Notes under the pieces: generated by a model
What the model was told of the DNA's origin: nothing
What the model saw: only the letters and a program-made list of their open reading frames with translations
Databases searched by the model: none
Shown: positions 7,733-14,805 of the stretch, piece after piece
How positions within the stretch are numbered: the first letter of the stretch is position 1
Layout of the letters: each line of letters starts with the position of its first letter
Program-made: the position numbers and the translations under genes
Assembly: GCA_913053795.1 (NCBI GenBank)
Contig: CAJXGZ010000018.1
Span: 1-16,757, forward strand
Length of the DNA stretch: 16,757 nucleotides
DNA from: an uncultured Rhodospirillales bacterium
Lineage (GTDB): Bacteria > Pseudomonadota > Alphaproteobacteria > Rhodospirillales > 2-02-FULL-58-16
Reading direction: 5' to 3'

Positions 7733-8511
7733 CCCCGCCACCTATGGGATTCGATGGATCTCATGGTCAGAAAAAGGAAAAAGACGACGAAGCTGAGGTA
7801 ATAGATGATGTCCTCGGTGTCGACCACGCCCTTGGCCATGGAGAAGAAGTGGTCGTTGATGGACAGATAGGAGACGATGCGGCCAATGCCGGGCGACACA
7901 TAGGCCGCCGACATGCTCATCAGGTAGAACAGAAAAAGCATCCCCAAGGCGAGGGAGGCTGCGATGATCTGGTTCTCGGTCACCGAGGACGCGAAAAGCC
8001 CCAGCGAAACGAACGCCGCCCCCATCAGGAAAAGGCCGAAATATCCCGTGATCATGGGAACGATCTCGGGCTCGCCCAGGGCGATCAGCAGTAGGGGATA
8101 GGTGACGGTGGAAAACAGCATGGCCGCGAACACCGTCAAACCGGCCAGATACTTGCCCATGACCACCTCCGCGTCGCGGATCGGATAGGTGAGGATCAGC
8201 TCCATGGTGCCGCTCTTTTTCTCATCGGCCAACAGCTTCATGGTCAACATGGGCATCATCAGAAGCATGATCATGGAGATTTGGCCGAACATGGGCCTGA
8301 CCACCGTTTCGGTGACGTTCAGCAGGTTGTACTGCTTGGCCAGCATGGGATTGCCCTGGGCCTTGAAGCTCAACATCGAGAATTTAACGACGACGTCATT
8401 GAACATAAAGCCGGTGATCACCATGAAAACGGCGATCACGACGTAGGCGATATACGATTTGAAATAGGACTTGATCTCTTTCTTGTAGATCAGCCCGATA
8501 TTCCTGAACAT
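7729..8511 (-). CDS. ABC-2 type permease, GldF/NosY-like
   Basis: 260 residues with six predicted membrane segments. The ABC-2 hallmark EKKSGTMELILTYPI, between the second TM helix and the next, is typical of GldF and of NosY-type permeases. The protein starts RNIGLIYKKEIKSYF, as family members do. It pairs with the ATPase gene four bases upstream and overlaps the GldG-like gene by ATGA. GldF and NosY are homologous, so sequence inspection alone cannot decide whether the module acts like a Nos maturation transporter. The presence of GldG and DUF4340 genes and the lack of NosD favour the Gld type. A ribosome-binding site (AGAGGA) lies about 10 bases before the ATG, inside the end of the ATPase gene. 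Confidence 0.9.
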   Translation of the reverse strand: MFRNIGLIYKKEIKSYFKSYIAYVVIAVFMVITGFMFNDVVVKFSMLSFKAQGNPMLAKQYNLLNVTETVVRPMFGQISMIMLLMMPMLTMKLLADEKKSGTMELILTYPIRDAEVVMGKYLAGLTVFAAMLFSTVTYPLLLIALGEPEIVPMITGYFGLFLMGAAFVSLGLFASSVTENQIIAASLALGMLFLFYLMSMSAAYVSPGIGRIVSYLSINDHFFSMAKGVVDTEDIIYYLSFVVFFLFLTMRSIESHRWRG

Positions 8512-8515
8512 TTTT

Positions 8516-9448
8516 TTAAGCGTCCTCTTTCGTCACCAGGTGGATGAAGACGTCCTCAAGGCTCGCCTGAATGGCGCGCATCTCCAGCAAATTCCAATTG
8601 TTGTTGACGACGACCGGCGGGATGTCCTGCTTGATGTCCGCGCCTTTCTTGATGCTGACGATGAAGGCGTCGGGCGCGCTGTCGTCGGGCTCCACCTTGC
8701 TGACGCCCTTGATTTTGCCAAGCTCGGCCGTCACGCCCTTGGCCGGGCCGTCGATCCTGAGGAACATCTTGGTAGCGCCATGGACGTTCGAAACCAGATT
8801 GTCCGGGGTGTCCACGGCCACCAGTTTGCCCTTATCGATGATCACGATTTTTTTGCAGACCTTGCTTACCTCGGGCAAGATATGGCTGGACAGAATCATC
8901 GTCCGCTGGCCCGCCAACTCCGTAATCAACTTCCTGATCTCCCTGATTTGCCGGGGATCGAGGCCATTGGTGGGCTCGTCGAGAATGAGGATTTCAGGAT
9001 CGTTGACCAGCGCCTGGGCCAGACCCACCCGCTGCCTGTATCCCTTTGAAAGTTCGCTGATCATGCTTTTGGGGTATTCCGAAAGGCCGCAATCGCCGAT
9101 CACCCTGTCGACGCTTTTCTTGACGTCCTTGGCCTCCACGCCCTTGGCCCCGGCGACGAAGGACAGATACTCCCCCACCTCCATATCCTTGTAGAGGGGA
9201 ACGCTCTCGGGCATATAGCCGAGCCGCTTTCGGACCTCGAGGGAATCCTCGAAGCAATCGAACCCGGCGACCGTGGCCCTTCCGCTGGTGGCGGGGAAAA
9301 AACAGGTGAGAATGCGCATGGTGGTCGTCTTCCCGGCCCCGTTGGGCCCGAGAAACCCCAAAAGCTCGCCTTTTTCCGCTGAGAAGGTTAGTCCATCAAT
9401 GCCAAGGCGCGCGCCGTAATCCTTTGTCAGGTTTTCAACTTCGATCAT
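8516..9448 (-). CDS. ABC transporter ATP-binding protein, GldA/NosF-like
   Basis: 310-residue cytoplasmic ATPase that should energise the adjacent permease. Walker A GPNGAGKT is at 34-41, the ABC signature LSKGYRQR starts at 133, Walker B ILILDEP is at 153-159, the D-loop is NGLDP, and the H-loop His is at 189 (SSHIL). After the nucleotide-binding domain (about 1-215) comes a roughly 95-residue C-terminal domain (FLRIDGPAKGVTAELGKIKGVSKVEPD), a beta-alpha extension common in GldA and CcmA/NosF-like ATPases of ABC-2 systems. It is the first gene of the ABC module, 117 bp after the 326-residue cytochrome gene, with a hairpin in the gap. The module may therefore have its own promoter, although I cannot identify one. 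Confidence 0.95.
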   Translation of the reverse strand: MIEVENLTKDYGARLGIDGLTFSAEKGELLGFLGPNGAGKTTTMRILTCFFPATSGRATVAGFDCFEDSLEVRKRLGYMPESVPLYKDMEVGEYLSFVAGAKGVEAKDVKKSVDRVIGDCGLSEYPKSMISELSKGYRQRVGLAQALVNDPEILILDEPTNGLDPRQIREIRKLITELAGQRTMILSSHILPEVSKVCKKIVIIDKGKLVAVDTPDNLVSNVHGATKMFLRIDGPAKGVTAELGKIKGVSKVEPDDSAPDAFIVSIKKGADIKQDIPPVVVNNNWNLLEMRAIQASLEDVFIHLVTKEDA

Positions 9449-9479
9449 GAAGGTTCTTTTTCATTGCCCGGGATCAATT

Positions 9480-9524
9480 CTAAAACCGAGAAGGGGCCGG
9501 TGGCGATTTACCGCCTCCGGCCCC
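9480..9524 (-). terminator. Probable intrinsic terminator / attenuator hairpin
   Basis: Between the cytochrome c gene and the ABC ATPase gene the minus-strand RNA can form a 12-bp GC-rich stem (arms 9493-9505 and 9512-9524, with one opposed base pair mismatched) and a six-base loop. It is followed by TTCTCGGTTTTAG, an imperfect U tract. It probably ends or lowers transcription between the cytochrome group and the ABC group. Confidence 0.6.
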
Positions 9525-9565
9525 CCACTAAATGTCTCGCCAGAAACCACTAGCGGAAAAGACGA

Positions 9566-10546
9566 TTAGTATCCCTTTTTAACCTTGTCGGCCACTTCCT
9601 CGGGCTTCTTACGCAAGCCGCCGCGAACAAAACCGCCGCCGGAGAGAGCGCTTCCCTCGGCCGCGCGGCCGGGCACGCCGCCGCCCTGCTCAAGCAGTTC
9701 CTGCATCTCGGCGAAGGCGGCGTTCTTCTTGAAGTTCAGAGCGTTGACATCGCCCTTGATGGGCTTAAAGGTTGATTTGGGGTTGAGGTATTCTCCAACC
9801 GTCTTCGGCGGCTTGGCGTCGGCGTTAGCGCGAATCCAAGCAACCACGTTCCAAATATCCTGGTCCTGGAGGATGTTGCCCCAAACCGGCATCGACGAGG
9901 ACAGGCCAACAGCCTCTCCGCCGCCCTTGATGACGGCGAACAGCTGCAGGTTGGATTTCTTGTTCATGTATTTGCCTTCGGTCAGAACGCGCGGACGCGG
10001 ATCAACGAAAAGACCGGCGGGGCCGTCGCCGCGAAGCTGCCAGCCATGGCAAGCGACGCAATAGAAATAGTACCACTGCTTGCCGGCGTTGGGATCGGCG
10101 CCGGGCACCAGGGTTTTCTTAAACGTCGGCGACCAGTTGTTGGTCCACTGGGTGTAGATTTCCTCGCCTTTGCCGCCTTTCTGATCGACGTTACCGGCTT
10201 TTTTGGCTTTTTTCTTGCGGTCCCAGAGTTCGGTCTTGCCGGACTTGGCGCCATAGCCGCTATCGGTGTTGTCCGCTGTGCCGGTGGTCTTGCCGACGCC
10301 CGTCAGATAGTCGTAAACGGCGACGCCATAGGTGGCTCCGCCCTTGCCGGCGCCCATGCTATCGGCTTCGGAGCCGAAAGAGTTGAGCGCGGCCTCGAGA
10401 TCCTTATCGGAAAGAACCGGGCACGCCACTTTTTTTCCGTCATGAAGTTCGCACCTTTTCTCGGCCGCCATGGCGTTGGTGGAAAACGACGCCACCAGAA
10501 CCGCGCCAAGCGCCGCCAAAAATGCTGTTTTTACCTCAAACCGCAT
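9566..10546 (-). CDS. Exported monohaem cytochrome c with long N- and C-terminal extensions (326 aa)
   Basis: Periplasmic cytochrome c. The Sec signal peptide spans about 1-28 (ends NAMAA). One haem c motif CVACH is at 163-167, and Met219 in SSMPVWG is the likely distal ligand; the DIWNVVAWIR helix follows. The class I core occupies only about 155-242. In front lies a roughly 130-residue region without a haem motif, rich in Gly, Lys and Asp, with a Cys pair (RCELHDGKKVAC, 32 and 42) that could form a disulfide. Behind lies an 80-residue basic, Gly-rich tail. The core resembles the 118-residue cytochrome at 1366-1722. The gene follows the second Vgb-like gene by 35 bp. It is a candidate electron shuttle between the split cytochrome b and the NosZ-like protein. 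The ATG at 10546 is preceded by AAGGGGGA 8 bases away. Confidence 0.9.
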   Translation of the reverse strand: MRFEVKTAFLAALGAVLVASFSTNAMAAEKRCELHDGKKVACPVLSDKDLEAALNSFGSEADSMGAGKGGATYGVAVYDYLTGVGKTTGTADNTDSGYGAKSGKTELWDRKKKAKKAGNVDQKGGKGEEIYTQWTNNWSPTFKKTLVPGADPNAGKQWYYFYCVACHGWQLRGDGPAGLFVDPRPRVLTEGKYMNKKSNLQLFAVIKGGGEAVGLSSSMPVWGNILQDQDIWNVVAWIRANADAKPPKTVGEYLNPKSTFKPIKGDVNALNFKKNAAFAEMQELLEQGGGVPGRAAEGSALSGGGFVRGGLRKKPEEVADKVKKGY

Positions 10547-10581
10547 ATTTTTATCCCCCTTGCTTAGACCAAAGACTTTTA

Positions 10582-11586
10582 TTAAAGCCAAAGTTTGGAA
10601 ATTTCTTCGCCTATCACTTTTACCAACGAATTTTGGATTATATCCGTAAACCAAATATCCCCAGCGCTATCAACGTCGAGGCCGTTAGGCTCACTCTCTC
10701 CAAGCGATACCTTGACCTCCAAAAAACTTTTAGCCCGCGCATCGAACGCGACTAGCCTACCTATGTGACCAAGAGAAAACAAGACGATTCCTTGCTCATT
10801 AACAGCCAAATCCTCAATAACTCCGATGATGGGCAGCGGAAACATTTCAAATGTATCCGCCGCGGTGTCGTATTTCCCCAACTCCTTCTTGGCGCGGGCG
10901 CCGAACCAGATATTTCCCCGGGCGTCCATGATGATGTCCTTGACGCTGGAAAAGCGCTGGGGAAGCGGAATTTCCTTGATGGCGCCGTCCTTGGGGTTCA
11001 ACACGCCCAGCTTGTCGCCTTCGGATTCGGCGAACCAGATCAGGCCGTCGGCGCCGAGTGCAATGCCGGTGGGCCGGCTGTCCTTGGTCGGGATGTCGTA
11101 CTCCTTGAAGGTTTCGCTCTTGGGGTCGAAGCGCCCGATTTTGTCGGCGTAGAATTCCGTGAACCAGACAATGCCCTGACCGTCGACGACAAGCCTGCGC
11201 GGGAAGCAGTCGACAGTCGGCAGGTCGTATTCCTTGAAGGTCTCGGTGACGGGATCAAACACGCCTAACGAATTGGAGTCCTGCTCGGTGAACCAAATCC
11301 TTCCTTCGCCATCCATGGCGAGGTCGGTGGGGAAACTTTTCGAGGTCGGGATGTCGTATTCGGTAAACGCTTTTTTTTTAATATCGAACTTGCCGATCTT
11401 GTTGGCGTTGGATTCCAGGAACCATATCTTTCCCTTGCCGTCGGCCAACAGCCGTGACGGAAGCGCGTTCGCCGTCGGCAATTCATAAACCTTAACCGAT
11501 CTCTCAAGCCCCTGGCCGCCGGAGGGTGGGGACGCCAACGCGGCGAAAAACGCCGCCAACAATAAATGTCTAAATCCAAATCTCAT
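10582..11586 (-). CDS. Vgb-like (streptogramin-lyase fold) periplasmic beta-propeller
   Basis: 334 residues. Residues 1 to about 25 are a Sec signal (RFGFRHLLLAAFFAAL). The rest is a run of about seven propeller blades of roughly 42 residues, each like IWFTEFYADKIGRFDPKSETF followed by KEYDIPT. This is the pattern of virginiamycin B lyase and SMP-30-type propellers. Apart from His7 in the signal there is only one His in the whole chain (SLGHIGR), so the His-based active site of true Vgb lyases is not evident and antibiotic cleavage is unlikely. The start overlaps the stop of the preceding paralogue (ATGA), so the two are translationally coupled. Placement between cytochrome b and cytochrome c genes suggests a structural or assembly role in the respiratory complex; this is inferred from context. 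Confidence 0.85.
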   Translation of the reverse strand: MRFGFRHLLLAAFFAALASPPSGGQGLERSVKVYELPTANALPSRLLADGKGKIWFLESNANKIGKFDIKKKAFTEYDIPTSKSFPTDLAMDGEGRIWFTEQDSNSLGVFDPVTETFKEYDLPTVDCFPRRLVVDGQGIVWFTEFYADKIGRFDPKSETFKEYDIPTKDSRPTGIALGADGLIWFAESEGDKLGVLNPKDGAIKEIPLPQRFSSVKDIIMDARGNIWFGARAKKELGKYDTAADTFEMFPLPIIGVIEDLAVNEQGIVLFSLGHIGRLVAFDARAKSFLEVKVSLGESEPNGLDVDSAGDIWFTDIIQNSLVKVIGEEISKLWL

Positions 11587-12833
11587 GCGCCGCCTTTCCG
11601 CCGCCGCCTTGCAATCAGAAAAACCGCCCCTCCAGCCGCCAACAGCAACGCCCCCAGGGCGAACATTATTTTTTGCCCGCCGCCCTCGCCGGAAACGCTT
11701 TTTTCCTTGAGGACGCCGCCGGTCCCTGCGGCGGCCCCGGCAGCGGTCTTGTCCATATTCCCAATATCCAGCAACCCCAGCCTTTTCGCATCGGTGCTGG
11801 TCTCGGAAAACCACAACAGCCCGCGCTTCTTATCAATGACGAGGCTGCCGGGCAGGCTGCCGGTGGTGGGGATGACGAATTCCCTGAACAGCGCCTCTTT
11901 CGGAAGAAACAAGCCGACCTTGCTGGCAAGGTACTCCAGGAACCAGATTTTGCCGTCGCCATCAATGGCGATATCGCTGGGAAGGCTGCGCGCGGCGGGA
12001 AGCAGCGCCTCGTCGAAACGCTCCAGTGCGGGATAGAAAACGCCCAACCGATTTGTCCTCATTTCAACGAACCAGACATTGCCGTCGCCGTCAACGGCGG
12101 TCTCGCCGGCGGTGGCGAAGGCCGTGGGAATGTCGTATTCGGCGAATGTGGCGCTTTTGGGATCGAATTTGCCGATTTTATTGGCGTTGGCCTCGGAGAA
12201 CCAAAGGACTCCGTCGCCGTCAATGGAAAGCCCCCGGGGATAGCAGTTGACCGTGGGAATCACATGGGCCTTCAAGATGGAAGCCGCCGGATCGTAGCTG
12301 TAAAGCGCGTTCTCGCCCGGAACCAGCAGCCAAACGATTCCCTTGGCGTCAATCAGCAGCTCCTCGGGGATCACCCTGTGTTGATCGGTCAGCAGTTCCC
12401 CGGCGCCCGTCTTGGAAGACAACTCATGCTTCTTGAAAGAACCGTCGGCGGGAGAAAATTCACCCAAGAAATCCACATTATCAACGGTTTCCATCCACCT
12501 GGTCACATTGAACCAGATTTTCCCCTTGGGCCCGACGGCGATCCGCGCCGGCCCCACGGAGCCCCATGCGGAAGGGATCGGGAAAGACCGGAATTCATTT
12601 TTTTGCGGATCGTATACGCTGAGGCGCTTGCCCACCTTCTCGGCGAACCAGACGTTGCCCGCGGCGTCCAGCGCGATGGAATTGGGAGCGCTGATTTCAT
12701 CGGGAAGAACGAATTCTTGAATAATCGAGCCGGCCGCCGCCGCTTCCTTCACGGGAAAAAGCAACAGGCTTATGGACAGCGCCCAAGCGGAAAAACAGAC
12801 GAAAAAACATTTCGGAAGGGGCAAAATTCGCAT
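11583..12833 (-). CDS. Vgb-like beta-propeller with C-terminal membrane anchor
   Basis: 416 residues. The N-terminal signal covers about 1-34 (hydrophobic stretch FVCFSAWALSISLLLF). Propeller blades with the IWFxE...NKIGKFDPKSATF pattern run from about 40 to 345. After a Gly/Ala-rich linker comes a C-terminal TM helix (about 389-407) closed by RRRRKGGA, a stop-transfer signal. It is therefore predicted to sit on the periplasmic side, fixed to the inner membrane, unlike the soluble paralogue that follows. One blade (GSVGPARIAVGPKGKIWFNV) carries an insertion, so blades are less regular than in the neighbour. The start could be the ATG at 12833 or a GTG at 12848 that overlaps the cytochrome stop (GTGA); neither has a clear ribosome-binding site. 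Function is unknown; a scaffold or assembly role is inferred from neighbours. Confidence 0.82.
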   Translation of the reverse strand: MRILPLPKCFFVCFSAWALSISLLLFPVKEAAAAGSIIQEFVLPDEISAPNSIALDAAGNVWFAEKVGKRLSVYDPQKNEFRSFPIPSAWGSVGPARIAVGPKGKIWFNVTRWMETVDNVDFLGEFSPADGSFKKHELSSKTGAGELLTDQHRVIPEELLIDAKGIVWLLVPGENALYSYDPAASILKAHVIPTVNCYPRGLSIDGDGVLWFSEANANKIGKFDPKSATFAEYDIPTAFATAGETAVDGDGNVWFVEMRTNRLGVFYPALERFDEALLPAARSLPSDIAIDGDGKIWFLEYLASKVGLFLPKEALFREFVIPTTGSLPGSLVIDKKRGLLWFSETSTDAKRLGLLDIGNMDKTAAGAAAGTGGVLKEKSVSGEGGGQKIMFALGALLLAAGGAVFLIARRRRKGGA

Positions 12834-12844
12834 TTCGGCTTTGT

Positions 12845-13519
12845 TCACCAAGTCATCGTCGGTTCGTAGAAATGCCTCAACTGCCAGTTGGCGTCCTTGT
12901 AGGACTGGCCAACGCCTCCCTCGGCGCCGATTCTGTATCTGCCGACCTTGATCTGCCGGGCGCGCTCCTCCCTGAAGAATTTGCCCATGTTGGCGGGCGG
13001 CAAGGCTTGCCGCACCCCCATCATGGGGTTGTGGCACGACACGCAACCGGTGGTCTTGGCGGGATAGCCGCTGCCCCACACGCCCGCCATCAGGGCGCTC
13101 CACAGGCCCACCGCGAGCGCCCAAAAGAGAACCCTCTTGCCGAGCCCGATGCGCACCCCGGACCACCGCTTCCTGCCGAAGATGAACGGCGTCAGAAGCA
13201 GGAAAACGACAACGCCCAGGGGAACCCAGAAGGTGAAAATGGGCCGAAGCGAAACATTATCGCCGGTCAAATACCAGAACGGCTGGAAAAGGGTGAAAAG
13301 ATACCACTCGGGGGCCGGGATGAATTCCCCCTCGGTGGGCAAAGGCGGCATGTTGGGGTCTGTCGGAACCGTGAAATAAACGGACAAGGCGATGATCGCC
13401 GCCAGAGTTATAACGACGGCGACGGCCACCTTGATCGCGTGCCTGGGCCAAAATCGGTAAAACTCTTGGGGATAGGGCGGATCGTACTTGGGATCGCGGA
13501 TAATTTCGTGTTCAGCCAT
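12845..13519 (-). CDS. Cytochrome b C-terminal (subunit IV-like) subunit with haem c
   Basis: 224 residues. It forms the second half of a split cytochrome b, homologous to PetD/subunit IV, with TM helices at about 28-50, 96-114 and 131-148. The quinol-site motif PEWY is at 70-73, preceded by GEFIPA. After the third helix a haem c motif CVSCH is at 159-163, followed by NPMMG, and the chain ends with NWQLRHFYEPTMTW. The C-terminal W-x-L-x-H pattern is shared with the fused cytochrome b at 2585-3751, so His216 is a possible distal haem ligand, unless a Met of NPMMG serves. It lies 6 bp downstream of the cytochrome b6-like gene, with AGGT at 5 bases before the ATG, and the two products should assemble together. 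A haem c fused to this subunit is also known in menaquinol-oxidising bc complexes. Confidence 0.92.
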   Translation of the reverse strand: MAEHEIIRDPKYDPPYPQEFYRFWPRHAIKVAVAVVITLAAIIALSVYFTVPTDPNMPPLPTEGEFIPAPEWYLFTLFQPFWYLTGDNVSLRPIFTFWVPLGVVVFLLLTPFIFGRKRWSGVRIGLGKRVLFWALAVGLWSALMAGVWGSGYPAKTTGCVSCHNPMMGVRQALPPANMGKFFREERARQIKVGRYRIGAEGGVGQSYKDANWQLRHFYEPTMTW

Positions 13520-13525
13520 GTCTAC

Positions 13526-14158
13526 CTACAGAGGCTCTGAAATGCCGTGGCGCTTCACCATCTTGAAATGAAAGCGCAACAGCAGGGCCAAGGCAATCGG
13601 CAAAACCATCACATGGATAATGAAAGCCCTGTTGATGGTGAAGACGTCGAGTATGAAATTCTTCAGGAAATCCCCGATGAAGGGCCAAGTGTCCACATAA
13701 TCCACCCACAGCGCGAAAGCCCAATAGGCGCGCCAGTCCCAGGGCAGAAGTATGCCCGTCGCCAGCAGCAAAACGACCACCAGGAACTGGAAAACCCCCG
13801 AAGTCCAATTGAGTTCGCGGGGCTTGCGGTAGGCTTTCTGGTAAACCACGGTGACCACATGGGTGATGATGGTGGCGAGAAGCAGGGTGGCGCCCCAACG
13901 GTGCATGTTCCTGAACAAGCCGCCGAGCGAATCGTCATTGCTCATGGCTTCGATGCTTTTCAGCGCCAACTCGGGATGGGGCGTATAGAAGAACAGCATA
14001 TAAATCCCGGTCAGCGCCTGAAGAAGAATGATGAACAGCGAAATGCCGCCGAAGCAGTAAAAATACATATGGGCGGGAACGGCCTGTCCCCTCTTTAGCC
14101 GCGCCTGCTCCCTAAAGCCGGTTCTTTCGTTCAGCCAATCGCTAACTTTAGAGATCAT
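13526..14158 (-). CDS. Cytochrome b6-like (N-terminal cytochrome b) subunit
   Basis: 210 residues, the length of PetB/cytochrome b6, with four TM helices. Haem b ligands are His86/His100 and His182/His197; the second pair has the 14-residue spacing of b6-type proteins. Cys35 in MYFYCFGGIS matches the Cys that binds haem ci in b6f, in a strongly b6-like context (PAHMYFYCFGG, then ALTGIYMLFFY). It should oxidise quinol together with the PEWY subunit encoded next. No Rieske iron-sulfur gene is seen in this window, so the high-potential partner is either elsewhere or replaced. The gene follows the lipoprotein gene by 3 bp, and a GGGGGGAAATAAGG stretch before the ATG can serve as ribosome-binding site. 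Electrons probably go to the cytochrome c and NosZ-like protein encoded in the same block. Confidence 0.94.
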   Translation of the reverse strand: MISKVSDWLNERTGFREQARLKRGQAVPAHMYFYCFGGISLFIILLQALTGIYMLFFYTPHPELALKSIEAMSNDDSLGGLFRNMHRWGATLLLATIITHVVTVVYQKAYRKPRELNWTSGVFQFLVVVLLLATGILLPWDWRAYWAFALWVDYVDTWPFIGDFLKNFILDVFTINRAFIIHVMVLPIALALLLRFHFKMVKRHGISEPL

Positions 14159-14161
14159 GCC

Positions 14162-14704
14162 TTATTTCCCCCCTACGGAGGTTTGTTCCGCTTGTATCGC
14201 TTCTTGGGTTTTTGGGGGGTTTTCGGCCTTTTCGGCTTTTCTAAGGGTCGCCAAATCCTGACCGTCCGTTTCCCCGGTAAAGTCTATTTTCCAGGTATTG
14301 GTCTCTTCATCGACATTCAACGGAATATCGGTGCGCACGGTGTGGGCGGCGCCGAACATGGACGCCACTTTATATTCAACGGTCACGTCGGCGTGCCTGC
14401 CATTGACGGCGGCGCCGATTACATCGGCCATGAAGCCGGACGGATACTTGTTGATGATTTCGATAAACTTGGCTTGGCTCAGCCTGGATTCCTTGGAGCT
14501 GGTCAGCTTGTAGGCCTCGCGGATCAGAAGATGCCCGCCCCTGATTTTGGCTTCTGAAATATATTCATAAAATTGTTTAACCACATCCTCGGCTTTCACC
14601 TCGGGCAAGGGCTTGTCATTCTCGCCGCAGCCGGCCAGGACGAGGACCGCGACAATCAGGCCACTAATCATCGCCTTGCCGGAATATACGCGGAATAAAC
14701 CCAA
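14162..14704 (-). CDS. Predicted lipoprotein (180 aa), unknown function
   Basis: Lipoprotein signal with lipobox LAGC; Cys26 (with the TTG start) would carry the lipid. The mature part has an alpha helix (EDVVKQFYEYISEAK), a central helical region with ESRLSQAKFIEIINKYP, then beta strands (HADVTVEYKVA, TWKIDFTGE). This order resembles NTF2-like/DUF4878 domains, but I cannot name the family with certainty. There is no Cys or Met-rich metal motif after the lipobox, so it is not NosL. I chose the TTG at 14704, 5 bases after GGGAGG; the GTG at 14710 abuts that sequence and an ATG at 14671 lacks positive charge. It lies after the terminator of the NosZ-like gene and 3 bp before the cytochrome b6-like gene, so it may help assemble or tether that complex. 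Confidence 0.8.
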   Translation of the reverse strand: MGLFRVYSGKAMISGLIVAVLVLAGCGENDKPLPEVKAEDVVKQFYEYISEAKIRGGHLLIREAYKLTSSKESRLSQAKFIEIINKYPSGFMADVIGAAVNGRHADVTVEYKVASMFGAAHTVRTDIPLNVDEETNTWKIDFTGETDGQDLATLRKAEKAENPPKTQEAIQAEQTSVGGK

Positions 14705-14732
14705 AGCCACCTCCCGAAGAAGCGCCGCCTAG

Positions 14733-14773
14733 AAAAAAATTCTCACCCCCCCTTCCGAAGAAGGAGGGATGAG
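14733..14773 (-). terminator. Strong intrinsic terminator with UUCG loop after the NosZ-like gene
   Basis: On the minus strand a 14-bp stem (two G-U wobbles) closes a TTCG tetraloop inside CTTC-TTCG-GAAG (14742-14773) and is followed by AATTTTTTTC. It lies 33 bp after the stop codon. It probably ends most transcripts of the NosZ-like gene and lets only some read through into the cytochrome b genes. Confidence 0.85.
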
Positions 14774-14805
14774 ACATAACCATATAGCCTGAGATTAGCC
14801 GTGGA

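Noticed and set aside
10582..12833. Streptogramin (virginiamycin B) resistance lyases
   Set aside because: The repeat pattern matches the Vgb fold, but the soluble protein has only one His outside its signal, the other has a membrane anchor, and both lie inside a cytochrome operon. Resistance is unlikely.
13547..14098. Plus-strand open frames opposite the cytochrome and NosZ-like genes
   Set aside because: Their products have no family features and are complements of clearly coding minus-strand genes, expected in GC-rich DNA.
14162..14704. NosL copper chaperone
   Set aside because: It is a lipoprotein near a NosZ-like gene, but it has no Cys after the lipobox and no CxMxI-type metal motif.
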